Shown here: positions 7,481 through 15,666 of the stretch, in pieces | How the letters are laid out: every line of letters starts with the position of its first letter | Numbering within the stretch: the stretch's first letter is position 1 | Origin: DASVDE01 sp036381235 | GTDB lineage: Bacteria; Actinomycetota; Thermoleophilia; Solirubrobacterales; 70-9 | Assembly (NCBI GenBank): GCA_036381235.1 | Contig: DASVDE010000027.1 | Span: forward strand, 5,129 to 69,128 | DNA length: 64,000 nt | Reading direction: 5' to 3' | Translations under genes and position numbers: made by a program | Notes under the pieces: generated by a model | Told to the model about the DNA's origin: nothing | The model's input: only the letters and a program-made list of their open reading frames with translations | Databases searched by the model: none

Positions 7481-8616
7481 CGCGTCACCTCCGGAGCGTT
7501 CTCGATCACCCAGTCGATGCAGGCGGTGAGCGCCTCTACGTCGCCGGGGTCGACGGCGGGAAACATGCCGATCCGCAACTGGTTGCGGCCAAGCTTGCGA
7601 TAGGGCTCGACGTCGACGATCCCGTTTGCGCGCAGCGCCGCCGCCAGCGCCGCCGCGTCGACTCGCTCGTCGAAGTCGATCGTGCCGACCACGAGAGAGC
7701 GCTTTGCCGGGTCTTCGACGAAGGGCGTAGCCGGCTCCGTCGCTTCCGCCCAGCCATAGAGATGCCGGGAGGAGGCCGTCGTCCGCGCGACGCACCAGTC
7801 GAGCCCCCCCTCGGCAAGCATCCACTCGACCTGGTCGGCGAGCAGCAGCAAGGTCGCCAGTGCCGGGGTGTTGTAGGTCTGGTTCTTGCGGGAGTTCTCC
7901 AGAGCGGTTTGCAGCGAGAGGAAGGCGGGCTGCCAGCGGCCCGCGGCGCCATCCAGCTCCTCGATTCGGGCGATTGCCGCCGGGCTGAGCAATGCCAACC
8001 ACAGACCCCCGTCCGCGCCGAACGCCTTCTGCGGTGCGAAGTAATAGGCATCGGCTTGGGAGACGTCGACTGGAAGGCCACCCGCGCCGGAGGTAGCGTC
8101 AATCAGGACCAGCGCGTCGCCGGCATCGTCGGGGCGAGTGACCTCGACCATGACCCCGGTCGAGGTCTCGTTGTGAGCCCAGGCAATCGCGTCGGCATCG
8201 GGATCGGCGCTCGGCGCGGGCGCATCGCCGGGATTGGCCTCGACGAGGATCGGATCGGCGAGGAAGGGCGCGGCGGCGGTCGCCTTGGCGAACTTCGCGG
8301 AGAACTCGCCGTAACTGAGGTGGAGGGCGCGCTCACGCACCAACCAGGCGGCGGCGGCCTCCCAGAAGGCAGTGGTGCCGCCGTTGCCCAGCGCGATCTC
8401 GTAGTCGCCGGGGAGGGAGAAAAGCTCCCCAATGCCCTCGCGAATTCGCCCGACCAGGTCCCGGACCGGCTGCTGGCGATGGGAGGTCCCCATCAGATCG
8501 GCCCTCTGGGCCAGTGCCGCGAGCGCCTCCGGCCGGACCTTCGAGGGGCCGCAGCCGAAGCGACCGTCTGTCGGCTTCAGAGCGGCGGGGATCTCAACAG
8601 CGGTCGAAGAGGTCAT
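7477..8616 (-). CDS. serC: phosphoserine aminotransferase
   Basis: SerC converts 3-phosphohydroxypyruvate to phosphoserine using PLP and glutamate. The 379-residue product matches the mycobacterial-type SerC: FGCGPSKVRPEAL near the N terminus, GNGGTTAFWEAA for cofactor contacts, IDATSGAGGLPVDV, and YYFAPQKAFGADGGLW with the Schiff-base lysine. The start is taken at ATG 8616 (MTSSTAVEIPAALKP); upstream frame to 8682 has no conserved look. No clear ribosome site is seen and a possible -10 (AATAAC) lies only about 17 bases upstream, so a leaderless message is possible. Forms a two-gene operon with serA. Confidence 0.95.
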   Translation of the reverse strand: MTSSTAVEIPAALKPTDGRFGCGPSKVRPEALAALAQRADLMGTSHRQQPVRDLVGRIREGIGELFSLPGDYEIALGNGGTTAFWEAAAAWLVRERALHLSYGEFSAKFAKATAAAPFLADPILVEANPGDAPAPSADPDADAIAWAHNETSTGVMVEVTRPDDAGDALVLIDATSGAGGLPVDVSQADAYYFAPQKAFGADGGLWLALLSPAAIARIEELDGAAGRWQPAFLSLQTALENSRKNQTYNTPALATLLLLADQVEWMLAEGGLDWCVARTTASSRHLYGWAEATEPATPFVEDPAKRSLVVGTIDFDERVDAAALAAALRANGIVDVEPYRKLGRNQLRIGMFPAVDPGDVEALTACIDWVIENAPEVTR

Positions 8617-8716
8617 CGGAGGCGACAGGTTATTGACAGGCGCGGGTGGACTCGCGACTGGGGCGAGGTTAGGCTGGCCCACGCCAATCCAGGCGGGGAA
8701 AAATCGAGGAGGAGCG

Positions 8717-9352
8717 ATGTATCCAATCGCCTATGAGGCGGATTTCAATCCGGAGCCAAACCGCTGGACGACCTTCTTCCGACCGATCCTCGCGATCCCA
8801 TGGCTGATCGTGGCGATGTTCTGGGGGCTCCTCTTCGCCTTTACCTACCTCTTCGCGTGGATTGCCGTGACCATCCTCGGCCGCTATCCGCAGTGGCTCT
8901 ACGAGTTCAACTCCGGGGTCGTGCGCTTCTCGGTGCGAGTCTCCGCTTGGCTCTACCTGCAAACGGACGCCTGGCCTCCATTCGGGCTCGCCGATGACGG
9001 CTCCTACCCGATCCGGGTGAAGATCGCACCAGCCGCCGAGAGCCAGAGCAGGCTCAAGGCCTTCTTTCGACTGCTGCTCGCCCTGCCGGTCGCCCTCGTC
9101 CTCTCCTACGGCACCGCCTACATTCAGCTGCTTGCCGGAGTCGTCGCCTGGCTGACGATCGTCTTTCGCGGCTACCTGCCCGAAGGGGTCAACTCGATGA
9201 TGACCTTCGTCAACAGCTTCCACGCCCGCGTGCTCGGCTACATCGCGATCCTTACCGACGACTACCCACCGATCGGGCTGGAGCGGGCCAAGCCGGCGGC
9301 TGCGACTCCGCCACCGGCCGCGCCGGAGCCGCCTCCCCCCGCCGCCGCATAG
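8717..9352 (+). CDS. DUF4389-type membrane protein
   Basis: The 211-residue protein has two related halves, each with a hydrophobic hairpin followed by a conserved tail: PILAIPWLIVAMFWGLLFAF... WLYLQTDAWPPFGL (residues 22-90) and LLLALPVALVLSYGTAYIQ... LGYIAILTDDYPPIGL (about 115-190). The repeated Y-x-x-x-x-T/L-D-x-x-P-P-F/I-G-L pattern is typical of DUF4389. Four membrane helices are predicted, followed by a Pro/Ala tail. Its function is unknown. A strong ribosome site GAGGAGGAG precedes the ATG. Divergent from serC; the cupin gene follows after 9 bp. Confidence 0.85.
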   Translation: MYPIAYEADFNPEPNRWTTFFRPILAIPWLIVAMFWGLLFAFTYLFAWIAVTILGRYPQWLYEFNSGVVRFSVRVSAWLYLQTDAWPPFGLADDGSYPIRVKIAPAAESQSRLKAFFRLLLALPVALVLSYGTAYIQLLAGVVAWLTIVFRGYLPEGVNSMMTFVNSFHARVLGYIAILTDDYPPIGLERAKPAAATPPPAAPEPPPPAAA

Positions 9353-9361
9353 GCTGCGTCG

Positions 9362-9769
9362 ATGAACGAAACAGCAGAGGGGTCCATCTCTACGGGTGAG
9401 GGCTACGCCGTCGCCAACGTCGCGGACCTCGGCGAAGGGCCGGGGTTCCGCAAGATCCGCAAGGAATTGGGGGTGACCGCGTTCGGCGTCAACGCGATCG
9501 TGTTGCCGCCCTCCTATGAGACCGGTCGCCATTACCACGACGAGCAGGAGGAGCTGTACTTCCTGCACAGCGGACGAATCGAGATCTCGTTTGGAGATGG
9601 CTCAAGTCATGAGCTCGAGCCGGGAGGCCTGGCCCGGGTCGACGCCTCCACCGTGCGCAAGATCCGCAACCTCAGCGACTCAGAGGACGCGGTCTACGTC
9701 ATCGTCGGCGGCAAGGATGGATACGTCGGTCGCGACGGTCGCCAACCCGAAGGCGAGACGCAGCGATAG
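9362..9769 (+). CDS. single-domain cupin protein
   Basis: A 135-residue cupin-2 protein. The metal site is visible as HYHDEQEELYFLHSG (residues 57-71, two His and a Glu) in cupin motif 1, and LEPGGLARVDASTVRKIRN in motif 2, where the usual His is replaced (DASTVRK), so metal binding may be incomplete. It has no DNA-binding domain. It follows the DUF4389 gene by 9 bp and is probably co-transcribed. Substrate is unknown. Confidence 0.85.
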   Translation: MNETAEGSISTGEGYAVANVADLGEGPGFRKIRKELGVTAFGVNAIVLPPSYETGRHYHDEQEELYFLHSGRIEISFGDGSSHELEPGGLARVDASTVRKIRNLSDSEDAVYVIVGGKDGYVGRDGRQPEGETQR

Positions 9770-9848
9770 CGCAGCGGAGCGGAAGAGTTAGTCACTTGAC
9801 ACACTCGCCTTGAAGCTCTTGCAACGGATGGCTAAGTCGTGAGCACAT

Positions 9849-10310
9849 TCATTTCGACCAAACCCTTCGACCAATTGAGATGAATTTGCTGACGGCAAGC
9901 TGCCCTCGCTCATTCCGCGCTTTCGATCCAGGTGCCTCAAGGGCATCCTGAACGACCGGGCGATCGGCTTCATGGATCGCCACAGGATTGAAATACTCGT
10001 CCAACAGCACAAGGATCACTGCATCCCATTCCTTTGTCAGGTCGATGCTGCCCAAGCGTTGGCCAGGTTTTGAAAAGGGCGTAAGACGGCGCCCCTTGAT
10101 CTGCAATCGCTGATTTCCGTCCGGAGTGGTGCGGACTGCGTCATAACCAGACTGCCGCGCAGGTGAAAGCTCTAGGCCGAGGATTCGAGCCGCCTCATAT
10201 TCCGCGATCTCGCCGGTGATTCCCAGCGGTCGTCCAGTTATCTCGTAGTACTCACGGGCAAGCGGCTTTACATCGCCCAGGATTCTTAGGAGTCGCTCCG
10301 ATGAAGTCAC
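9849..10310 (-). CDS. hypothetical accessory protein, possible PD-(D/E)XK-like fold
   Basis: A 153-residue protein that I cannot name with certainty. It has a conserved-looking N terminus (REYYEITGRPLGITGEIAEYEAARILGLEL) and then GYDAVRTTPDG followed by LQIKGRR, an arrangement of Asp and QxK spaced like the catalytic core of PD-(D/E)XK nuclease folds. It then has a WDAVILVLLDEYFNPVAI strand-like segment. The coding region is less GC-rich than its neighbours, suggesting an accessory origin. The proposed start is GTG at 10310; no good ribosome site is seen. It ends 80 bp from the convergent cupin gene. Confidence 0.65.
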   Translation of the reverse strand: MTSSERLLRILGDVKPLAREYYEITGRPLGITGEIAEYEAARILGLELSPARQSGYDAVRTTPDGNQRLQIKGRRLTPFSKPGQRLGSIDLTKEWDAVILVLLDEYFNPVAIHEADRPVVQDALEAPGSKARNERGQLAVSKFISIGRRVWSK

Positions 10311-10360
10311 GGAACGAGGTTAAACCGATGGATGCCGCGCGCCCCCAGCTCCGACTAGGC

Positions 10361-11365
10361 TTAAAACCCTTGATCGATCCAGGGCATCGTGTCGCGGAGG
10401 TCCTTCCCGACCTCCTCGACCTGATGCTCGGCGCCCTCTTCGCGCATGCGCGAGAGATTTTCGCCGCCCGCCCGGTTCTCGGCGATCCACTCCTTGGCGA
10501 ACTCGCCTGACTGGATCTCACCGAGTATCTGCTTCATCGCAGCGCGCGATTCCTCCCCGATCACCCGCTTGCCGCGGGTCATATCGCCGTACTCGGCGGT
10601 GTTGGAAATCGAGTAGCGCATTCCCTGGATCCCCTTCTCATACATCAGGTCGGCGATCAGCTTCAGCTCATGCAGACACTCGAAGTAGGCGAGGCGCGGG
10701 TCATAGCCGGCCTCGACCAGAGTCTCGAAACCGGCCCGCACCAGCTCCGAGGCGCCGCCGCAGAGGACCGCCTGTTCGCCAAAGAGATCGGTCTCGCACT
10801 CGTCTTTGAAGGTCGTCTCGATGATCGCGGCGCGGCCGCCGCCGATCCCGGCTGCGTAGGCGAGAACCAGATCGTGGGCGGCGCCGGTGGCATCCTGGTG
10901 GACGGCCATCAGACAGGGCACGCCCTGGCCCTCTTCATACTGGCGGCGGACGAGGTGCCCGGGCCCCTTGGGGGCGACCATGCCGACGTCGACGCCGGGC
11001 GGCGGCTGGATCTGCTCGAAGTGGATCGCGAAGCCGTGGGCGAAGAGCAAGAGGTTGCCGGGCGCGATGCCGTCGGCGATCTCCGCCTCCCAGACCTCCG
11101 CCTGCTTCTCGTCGGGGAGCAGGATCATCACCACGTCGCCGCCGCTGGCCGCATCGGCGATGTCGAGCACCTCCAATCCCGCGGCCTCCGCCTTGGCGCG
11201 GCTGGAGGAATCGGAGCGCAGGCCGACGACCACGTCGACTCCCGAGTCCTTCAAGTTGAGGGCGTGGGCGTGGCCCTGCGACCCATAGCCGAGGATGGCG
11301 ACGGTCTTGCCCTCCAGCTTGGAGAGGTCGGCGTCCTTGTCGTAGAAGATGTCGTCGGTGCGCAT
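10361..11365 (-). CDS. ilvC: ketol-acid reductoisomerase
   Basis: IlvC rearranges and reduces acetolactate or acetohydroxybutyrate in valine and isoleucine synthesis. The 334-residue length is that of the class I (short) enzyme. Visible elements are the Rossmann loop AILGYGSQGHAHALNL (about 23-38), MVAPKGPGHLVRR, the Mg-binding DLFGEQAVLCGG and FECLHELKLIADLMYE, and SISNTAEYGD near the C terminus. The ATG at 11365 lies 11 bp after the menE stop, so ilvC appears to be carried on a message that begins with a menaquinone gene. Confidence 0.97.
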   Translation of the reverse strand: MRTDDIFYDKDADLSKLEGKTVAILGYGSQGHAHALNLKDSGVDVVVGLRSDSSSRAKAEAAGLEVLDIADAASGGDVVMILLPDEKQAEVWEAEIADGIAPGNLLLFAHGFAIHFEQIQPPPGVDVGMVAPKGPGHLVRRQYEEGQGVPCLMAVHQDATGAAHDLVLAYAAGIGGGRAAIIETTFKDECETDLFGEQAVLCGGASELVRAGFETLVEAGYDPRLAYFECLHELKLIADLMYEKGIQGMRYSISNTAEYGDMTRGKRVIGEESRAAMKQILGEIQSGEFAKEWIAENRAGGENLSRMREEGAEHQVEEVGKDLRDTMPWIDQGF

Positions 11366-11376
11366 GGACCGGCAGG

Positions 11377-12702
11377 CTAGCGGAGCGCTCGCCTCATCAA
11401 CTTCCCCGAGGGAGTGCGGGGCAGCGCCGACACCAACTCCACGCGCTTTGGCACCTTGAAGTCGGCGAGCGAGGAGGCGCAGTACCGGCGCAACTCGTCG
11501 GGCGTCGCCTGCGAGCCGTCTTCGAGCACGACGACCGCGGTCACCGCCTGTTGCCATTCGGGATCCTCGCGACCGACCACCGCCGCGTCGGAAACCTCCG
11601 GATGGCGCAGCAGCACCCCCTCCACCTCCGCCGGCACCACGTTCTCTCCCCCACTGACGATCAGGTCGTCGATTCGGTCCTCCACGTAGAGAAATCCCTC
11701 CTCATCGATCCGCCCCAGGTCGCCGGTGTGCAACCAATCGTCGGCGTCGGCGAGACCGGGGGCGACGGTCGGTCCCTGGACCAGGATCTCCCCGTCCTGG
11801 ATGCGCAGGTGAGTCGTGAGCAGCGGACGACCGGCGGAGCCCAGCTTGCGCCGCGCGTCGGCGGGGGCGAGAGTCGTCACCTGCGAGCAGGTCTCGGTCA
11901 GGCCGTATGTCTGCACAACCGTGGCGCCACGGCCAAGCGCCTCCTCGAGAGCGTCTTCGGGCACCGGCCCGCCGCCGATCAGGATCGCTCGCGGTCCCGA
12001 GAGGTCGGCGTCTGCCTGCAGCAACCGCGTGAGCATGGTCGAGACCAGGGAGACGACCGTGATCCCGTCGTCGGCGATCGCCGACGCGGCGCGATCGACG
12101 TCGAAGCCGTCGTGCAGAACGACGGTGGTGCCGTAGATCACCGATCGCATCACTATCGAGAGACCGGAGACGTGGCTCAGGGGCAGGCAGCAGAGCCAGC
12201 GATCGCTCGGCTCTACGCCGATGTTGAAGGCGGACCCGACGGCGCTCCACATGTGGTTGCCGTAGGTAAGCCCGATCGGACGAGGCGCGCCGGTGCTGCC
12301 GCTGGTCAGGATGTGGCAGTGGATGTCGTCCATGTCGTGCTCGCCGAGGAGGGGCATATCGGCCTCGGTCTGAGTCAGCTGTCCCGGGTCGCCCAGGTCG
12401 ACGGTCGGCTGCTCGGCGGCGATTACCTCGGCCCGCTCGTCGGCTGTGAGCCGGGGGCTGAGCGGCAGGACGATCGCCCCGACCTTCATCAGGGCATGAA
12501 TCAGGACCACCTGCTCGCGGCGCGGGTGCATGGTCAATGCCGCGGTCGAGCCGCGCCGCACGCCGTGCGCGGCAAGGCGACGCGCGACCCAGGTCGCCTC
12601 CGCTTCGAGCTCGGCGTAGGTGATCTCCACGCCGTCTGCGAGCAGGGCGGCGCGGTCGGGACAGCTCTGAGATCTTTTCGCTAGCCAGTTGTCGAGTTTC
12701 AT
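11377..12702 (-). CDS. menE: o-succinylbenzoate-CoA ligase
   Basis: MenE is an ANL-family adenylating enzyme that activates o-succinylbenzoate with CoA in menaquinone synthesis. The 441-residue protein has the ATP loop LTSGSTGAPRP (about 131-141), YGLTET, the hinge region TGDLGRIDEEGFLYVEDR, and the C-terminal catalytic lysine in PSGKLMRRAL. Other ANL ligases are similar, but the divergent menB and nearby menA, menC, menD and menF make MenE the sound call. Only 44 bp separates its ATG from that of menB, so their promoters must overlap. Confidence 0.93.
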   Translation of the reverse strand: MKLDNWLAKRSQSCPDRAALLADGVEITYAELEAEATWVARRLAAHGVRRGSTAALTMHPRREQVVLIHALMKVGAIVLPLSPRLTADERAEVIAAEQPTVDLGDPGQLTQTEADMPLLGEHDMDDIHCHILTSGSTGAPRPIGLTYGNHMWSAVGSAFNIGVEPSDRWLCCLPLSHVSGLSIVMRSVIYGTTVVLHDGFDVDRAASAIADDGITVVSLVSTMLTRLLQADADLSGPRAILIGGGPVPEDALEEALGRGATVVQTYGLTETCSQVTTLAPADARRKLGSAGRPLLTTHLRIQDGEILVQGPTVAPGLADADDWLHTGDLGRIDEEGFLYVEDRIDDLIVSGGENVVPAEVEGVLLRHPEVSDAAVVGREDPEWQQAVTAVVVLEDGSQATPDELRRYCASSLADFKVPKRVELVSALPRTPSGKLMRRALR

Positions 12703-12746
12703 CGTCTGCGAGCGTCCTTACGGCGGCGCTGACTATCGTGCGCATC

Positions 12747-13613
12747 ATGCCGCAACGACACAAGGACGCCCCGCCCGAGGATGACCTCTACGCCCCGATC
12801 GAATGGCAAGCCGCCGCCGAGTACGGCGACATTCGCTACGAGAAGGCCGACGGGATCGCGAAGATCACGATCGACCGCCCCGAGGTCCGCAATGCCTTTC
12901 GCCCACAGACGCTGATCGAGATCTCCGCCGCGCTCGAGTCGGCTCGGGAGGACACCGACATCGGCGTGGTCATCCTGACCGGAGAGGGTGAGAAGGCGTT
13001 CTGCGCGGGCGGCGACCAGAACGTGCGCGGCGACACCGGCTACGTCGCCGAGGGCGACTCCCTCGGCCGCTTTCACGTCACCGACCTGCAGGTGCAGATG
13101 CGGCGCCTGCCGAAGCCGGTGGTGGCGATGGTGGCCGGTCATGCGGCCGGAGGTGGCCACGTCCTCCATGTCTGTTGCGACCTGACGATCGCGGCCGACA
13201 ACGCTCGCTTTGGGCAGACCGGGCCGCGGGTGGGCTCGTGGGACGGTGGCTTCGGCGCCTCTCTCCTGCGCGACCTCGTCGGAACCAAGAAAGCGAAGGA
13301 GTTCTGGCTGCTTTGTCGCCAGTACGACGCCGAGCAGGCCCTGCAGATGGGCCTGGTCAACGCAGTCGTCCCGCTTGACCGCCTCGAGCGGGAGACGGTC
13401 GCCTGGTGTCGCGAGATGCTCGCGCTCTCCCCCTTCGCCCTGCGCCTGGTCAAGGCGAGCTTCAACGCCCACGAGGACGGCTACGCGGGAATCCAGCAGC
13501 TGGCTCACGACGCCAACCTGCTCTTCTACGGCAGCGAGGAGGCTCGCGAGGGCCGTGAAGCGTTCAAAGAAAAACGCCGCCCCGACTTCTCCAAGTACCC
13601 GAAACGCCCATGA
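12747..13613 (+). CDS. menB: 1,4-dihydroxy-2-naphthoyl-CoA synthase
   Basis: MenB is the crotonase-fold enzyme that closes the naphthoquinone ring of o-succinylbenzoyl-CoA. The 288-residue protein has FCAGGDQNVRGD (oxyanion hole and the loop after it), VAGHAAGGGHVLHVCCDLTIA, and GSWDGGFGASLLRDL, all diagnostic of MenB. The long N terminus (QRHKDAPPEDDLYAPIEW) fits the actinobacterial form. The ATG at 12747 is chosen; GTG at 12738 in the same frame is the alternative, and neither has a ribosome site. The stop overlaps the menA start (ATGA). Confidence 0.96.
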   Translation: MPQRHKDAPPEDDLYAPIEWQAAAEYGDIRYEKADGIAKITIDRPEVRNAFRPQTLIEISAALESAREDTDIGVVILTGEGEKAFCAGGDQNVRGDTGYVAEGDSLGRFHVTDLQVQMRRLPKPVVAMVAGHAAGGGHVLHVCCDLTIAADNARFGQTGPRVGSWDGGFGASLLRDLVGTKKAKEFWLLCRQYDAEQALQMGLVNAVVPLDRLERETVAWCREMLALSPFALRLVKASFNAHEDGYAGIQQLAHDANLLFYGSEEAREGREAFKEKRRPDFSKYPKRP

Positions 13614-14491
13614 GGATTTGGCTGATGGCCGCGCGGCCGCGGACGCTGCCCGCGGCAATAGCTCCCGTATTGGTTGGAACGGCCGCGGCGGTTCAATGGG
13701 CTGGAGAGCTGCCGCGGGTAGGGGCGTTTTTCGCCGCCTTGATCGGCTCTGTCTTCATCCAGATCGGGACCAATCTGGCCAACGACTACTCCGACGCGCG
13801 GCGGGGCGCGGACACGGCTGATCGGCTGGGGCCGGTGCGAGTCACCTCGGCGGGCCTGGTAACGCCGAAACGGGTGTTGAACGCGACCTGGGTCGCCTTT
13901 GCGGTCTCGGTCGCCTGCGGCATCTACCTGGCTGCCGTGGCCGGCGTGGTGATCCTCTTGATCGGCGCGGTCTCGATCGCCGCCGGCGTCCTCTACACCG
14001 GCGGCCCGCGCCCCTACGGATACGCGGGGCTCGGCGAGGTCTTCGTCTTTCTCTTCTTCGGGCTGGTCGCCGTGAACGGGTCCTACTACGTCCAGGTAGA
14101 GCAGCTCGACGCGCTGCCGCTGGGGCTCTCGATCGCGGTCGGCTTCCTCGCCACCGCGATCCTCGTCGTCAACAACGTGCGCGACATCGAGACGGATCGG
14201 CGCGCCGGCAAGATGACCCTGGCGGTGCGGATGGGGCGCCGCAATGCCGTTGGCCTATACCGGGGCCTGGTGCTCGGCGCCTTCGTCGTGCTGCCGGTCT
14301 CTCTGCTCGGCAGCGGCGCCGGGGGCTGGCCTTTGATCGGCCTTCTCTCGCTGCCGCTGGCGGTGGGACCGCTGCGGACGATGTCGAATCGGACCGACGG
14401 CCCGGCGTTGAACGGCGCGCTGGCCGCCACCGGGGCGCTGCTCGGTGCCTTCAGTCTGCTGGTTTCGGCGGGCCTGCTGCTGGCGACCTGA
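13610..14491 (+). CDS. menA: 1,4-dihydroxy-2-naphthoate polyprenyltransferase
   Basis: MenA attaches the isoprenoid tail to 1,4-dihydroxy-2-naphthoate in the membrane. The 293-residue UbiA-superfamily protein has about eight to nine hydrophobic helices, the first Asp-rich motif NDYSDARRGAD (residues 59-69) and the second motif DIETDRRAGKMTLAVRMG (about 192-209), which bind Mg-diphosphate. It starts with ATG inside the menB stop and is thus translationally coupled to menB. Confidence 0.95.
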   Translation: MRIWLMAARPRTLPAAIAPVLVGTAAAVQWAGELPRVGAFFAALIGSVFIQIGTNLANDYSDARRGADTADRLGPVRVTSAGLVTPKRVLNATWVAFAVSVACGIYLAAVAGVVILLIGAVSIAAGVLYTGGPRPYGYAGLGEVFVFLFFGLVAVNGSYYVQVEQLDALPLGLSIAVGFLATAILVVNNVRDIETDRRAGKMTLAVRMGRRNAVGLYRGLVLGAFVVLPVSLLGSGAGGWPLIGLLSLPLAVGPLRTMSNRTDGPALNGALAATGALLGAFSLLVSAGLLLAT

Positions 14492-14564
14492 CGCGGTCGC
14501 CCCGCAACGCGTTTGACAGGTATTGCCCGTTCACTGCGTTACGGCGAAGTGGGATGCTCTCCAT

Positions 14565-15614
14565 GTGCGAATCGCAGCGGTCGAAGTCATCCCCTACGCG
14601 CTGGCGTTCCGCGAGCCCTACGTCACAGCCCGCGGCCAACTCGACCGTCGAGAGATGGTGCTGTTGCGGTTGCGCGATGCGGATGGGCTGGTCGGCCTGG
14701 GCGAAGCGGTGCCTCTTTCCCTGCGCGGTGGCGCGACGCTGGGCCAGGTCGTCGAGGAGCTCGAGGGCCTCGGTGACCTGGAGTCGCTCGATGAGGGAAC
14801 CGTTACCGGCGAGACCGTGCACCTGTCCCCACCTGCCCGATGTGCCGTGCTCACAGCGCTGATGGATCTGCGGGGGAGGCAGGCTGCCGCTGCGCATCCG
14901 GCGCCTCCCGGCACAGCGCAGCCGGTGCTCTGCAACGCCACCCTGGTCGCGGGCGATCCCCAGGCCGTCGCAGAGGATGCTCTGGGGTGGGCCGAGGAGG
15001 GCTTCTCCTGCTTCAAGCTGAAGCTCGGCGTCGGCGATGACATCGAACAAGTCCGCGCGGTGCGTGAGGCGGTGGGCACCGAGGCTCAGATTCGCATCGA
15101 CGTCAACGGCGCCTGGGACGTGGCAACGGCAAAGGAGGCACTGGCCGAGCTGGAGCCGCTCGAGATCGAGCTCGCAGAGCAGCCGGTGGCGACCCTGGAA
15201 GAGGCAGCAGAGGTCGCAAGCTCGACGTCGATTCCCCTCGCCGGCGACGAAAGCGTCACCAGTCGCCTCGACGCCGAGCAAGCGGTGAAGATCGGCGCCT
15301 GCGGATTGGCCGGCGTGAAGCTGTCGAAGGTCGGTGGACCGGAAGAGGCGATCGAGATCGCCGAAGTCCTTCCCTCCTATCTCTCCAGCGCGCTCGACGG
15401 CCCGGTCGGGATCGCCGCGGCGGCGCAGGTCGCGCAGACGCTGAGCGAAGCCGGAGGGCAGGCGCTCGCCCATGGCCTGGCCACGCAGCGCCTCTTCGCC
15501 TCAACCATCGCGGCGGTCGAGTGCGAGCTGCGCGACGGGATGCTGCACCCGCCCGAAGGACCTGGGCTCGGCGTCGAGATCGACGAGGCGGCGCTCGACG
15601 CGCACCGGATCTAG
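14565..15614 (+). CDS. menC: o-succinylbenzoate synthase
   Basis: MenC dehydrates SHCHC to o-succinylbenzoate. It is an enolase-superfamily protein of 349 residues: FREPYVTARG in the capping domain, the catalytic Lys pair in FKLKLGVG, metal ligands in DVNGAWD, AEQP and AGDES, and GVKLSKVGG with the second catalytic Lys. The start is uncertain. GTG at 14565 gives the usual N terminus (VRIAAVEVIPYAL); the frame is open to a TTG at 14523. A TTGACA hexamer at 14513-14518 suggests its own promoter, but the matching -10 is poor. A strong hairpin follows the stop codon. Confidence 0.93.
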   Translation: MRIAAVEVIPYALAFREPYVTARGQLDRREMVLLRLRDADGLVGLGEAVPLSLRGGATLGQVVEELEGLGDLESLDEGTVTGETVHLSPPARCAVLTALMDLRGRQAAAAHPAPPGTAQPVLCNATLVAGDPQAVAEDALGWAEEGFSCFKLKLGVGDDIEQVRAVREAVGTEAQIRIDVNGAWDVATAKEALAELEPLEIELAEQPVATLEEAAEVASSTSIPLAGDESVTSRLDAEQAVKIGACGLAGVKLSKVGGPEEAIEIAEVLPSYLSSALDGPVGIAAAAQVAQTLSEAGGQALAHGLATQRLFASTIAAVECELRDGMLHPPEGPGLGVEIDEAALDAHRI

Positions 15615-15615
15615 C

Positions 15616-15652
15616 TGGCGACTTATTCGGCCATACGCCGAACAAGTCGCCA
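15616..15652. repeat. long hairpin between menC and menD
   Basis: An inverted repeat with arms TGGCGACTT (15616-15624) plus TTCGGC (15626-15631) and their complements (15637-15642 and 15644-15652) is broken by a single A/C mismatch and closed by a 5-nt loop. It starts two bases after the menC stop and ends 14 bases before the menD ATG. It has no following T-run. It could be a processing or attenuation hairpin in the men transcript or a dispersed repeat. Confidence 0.6.
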
Positions 15653-15666
15653 ATAGGCTCCCGACA

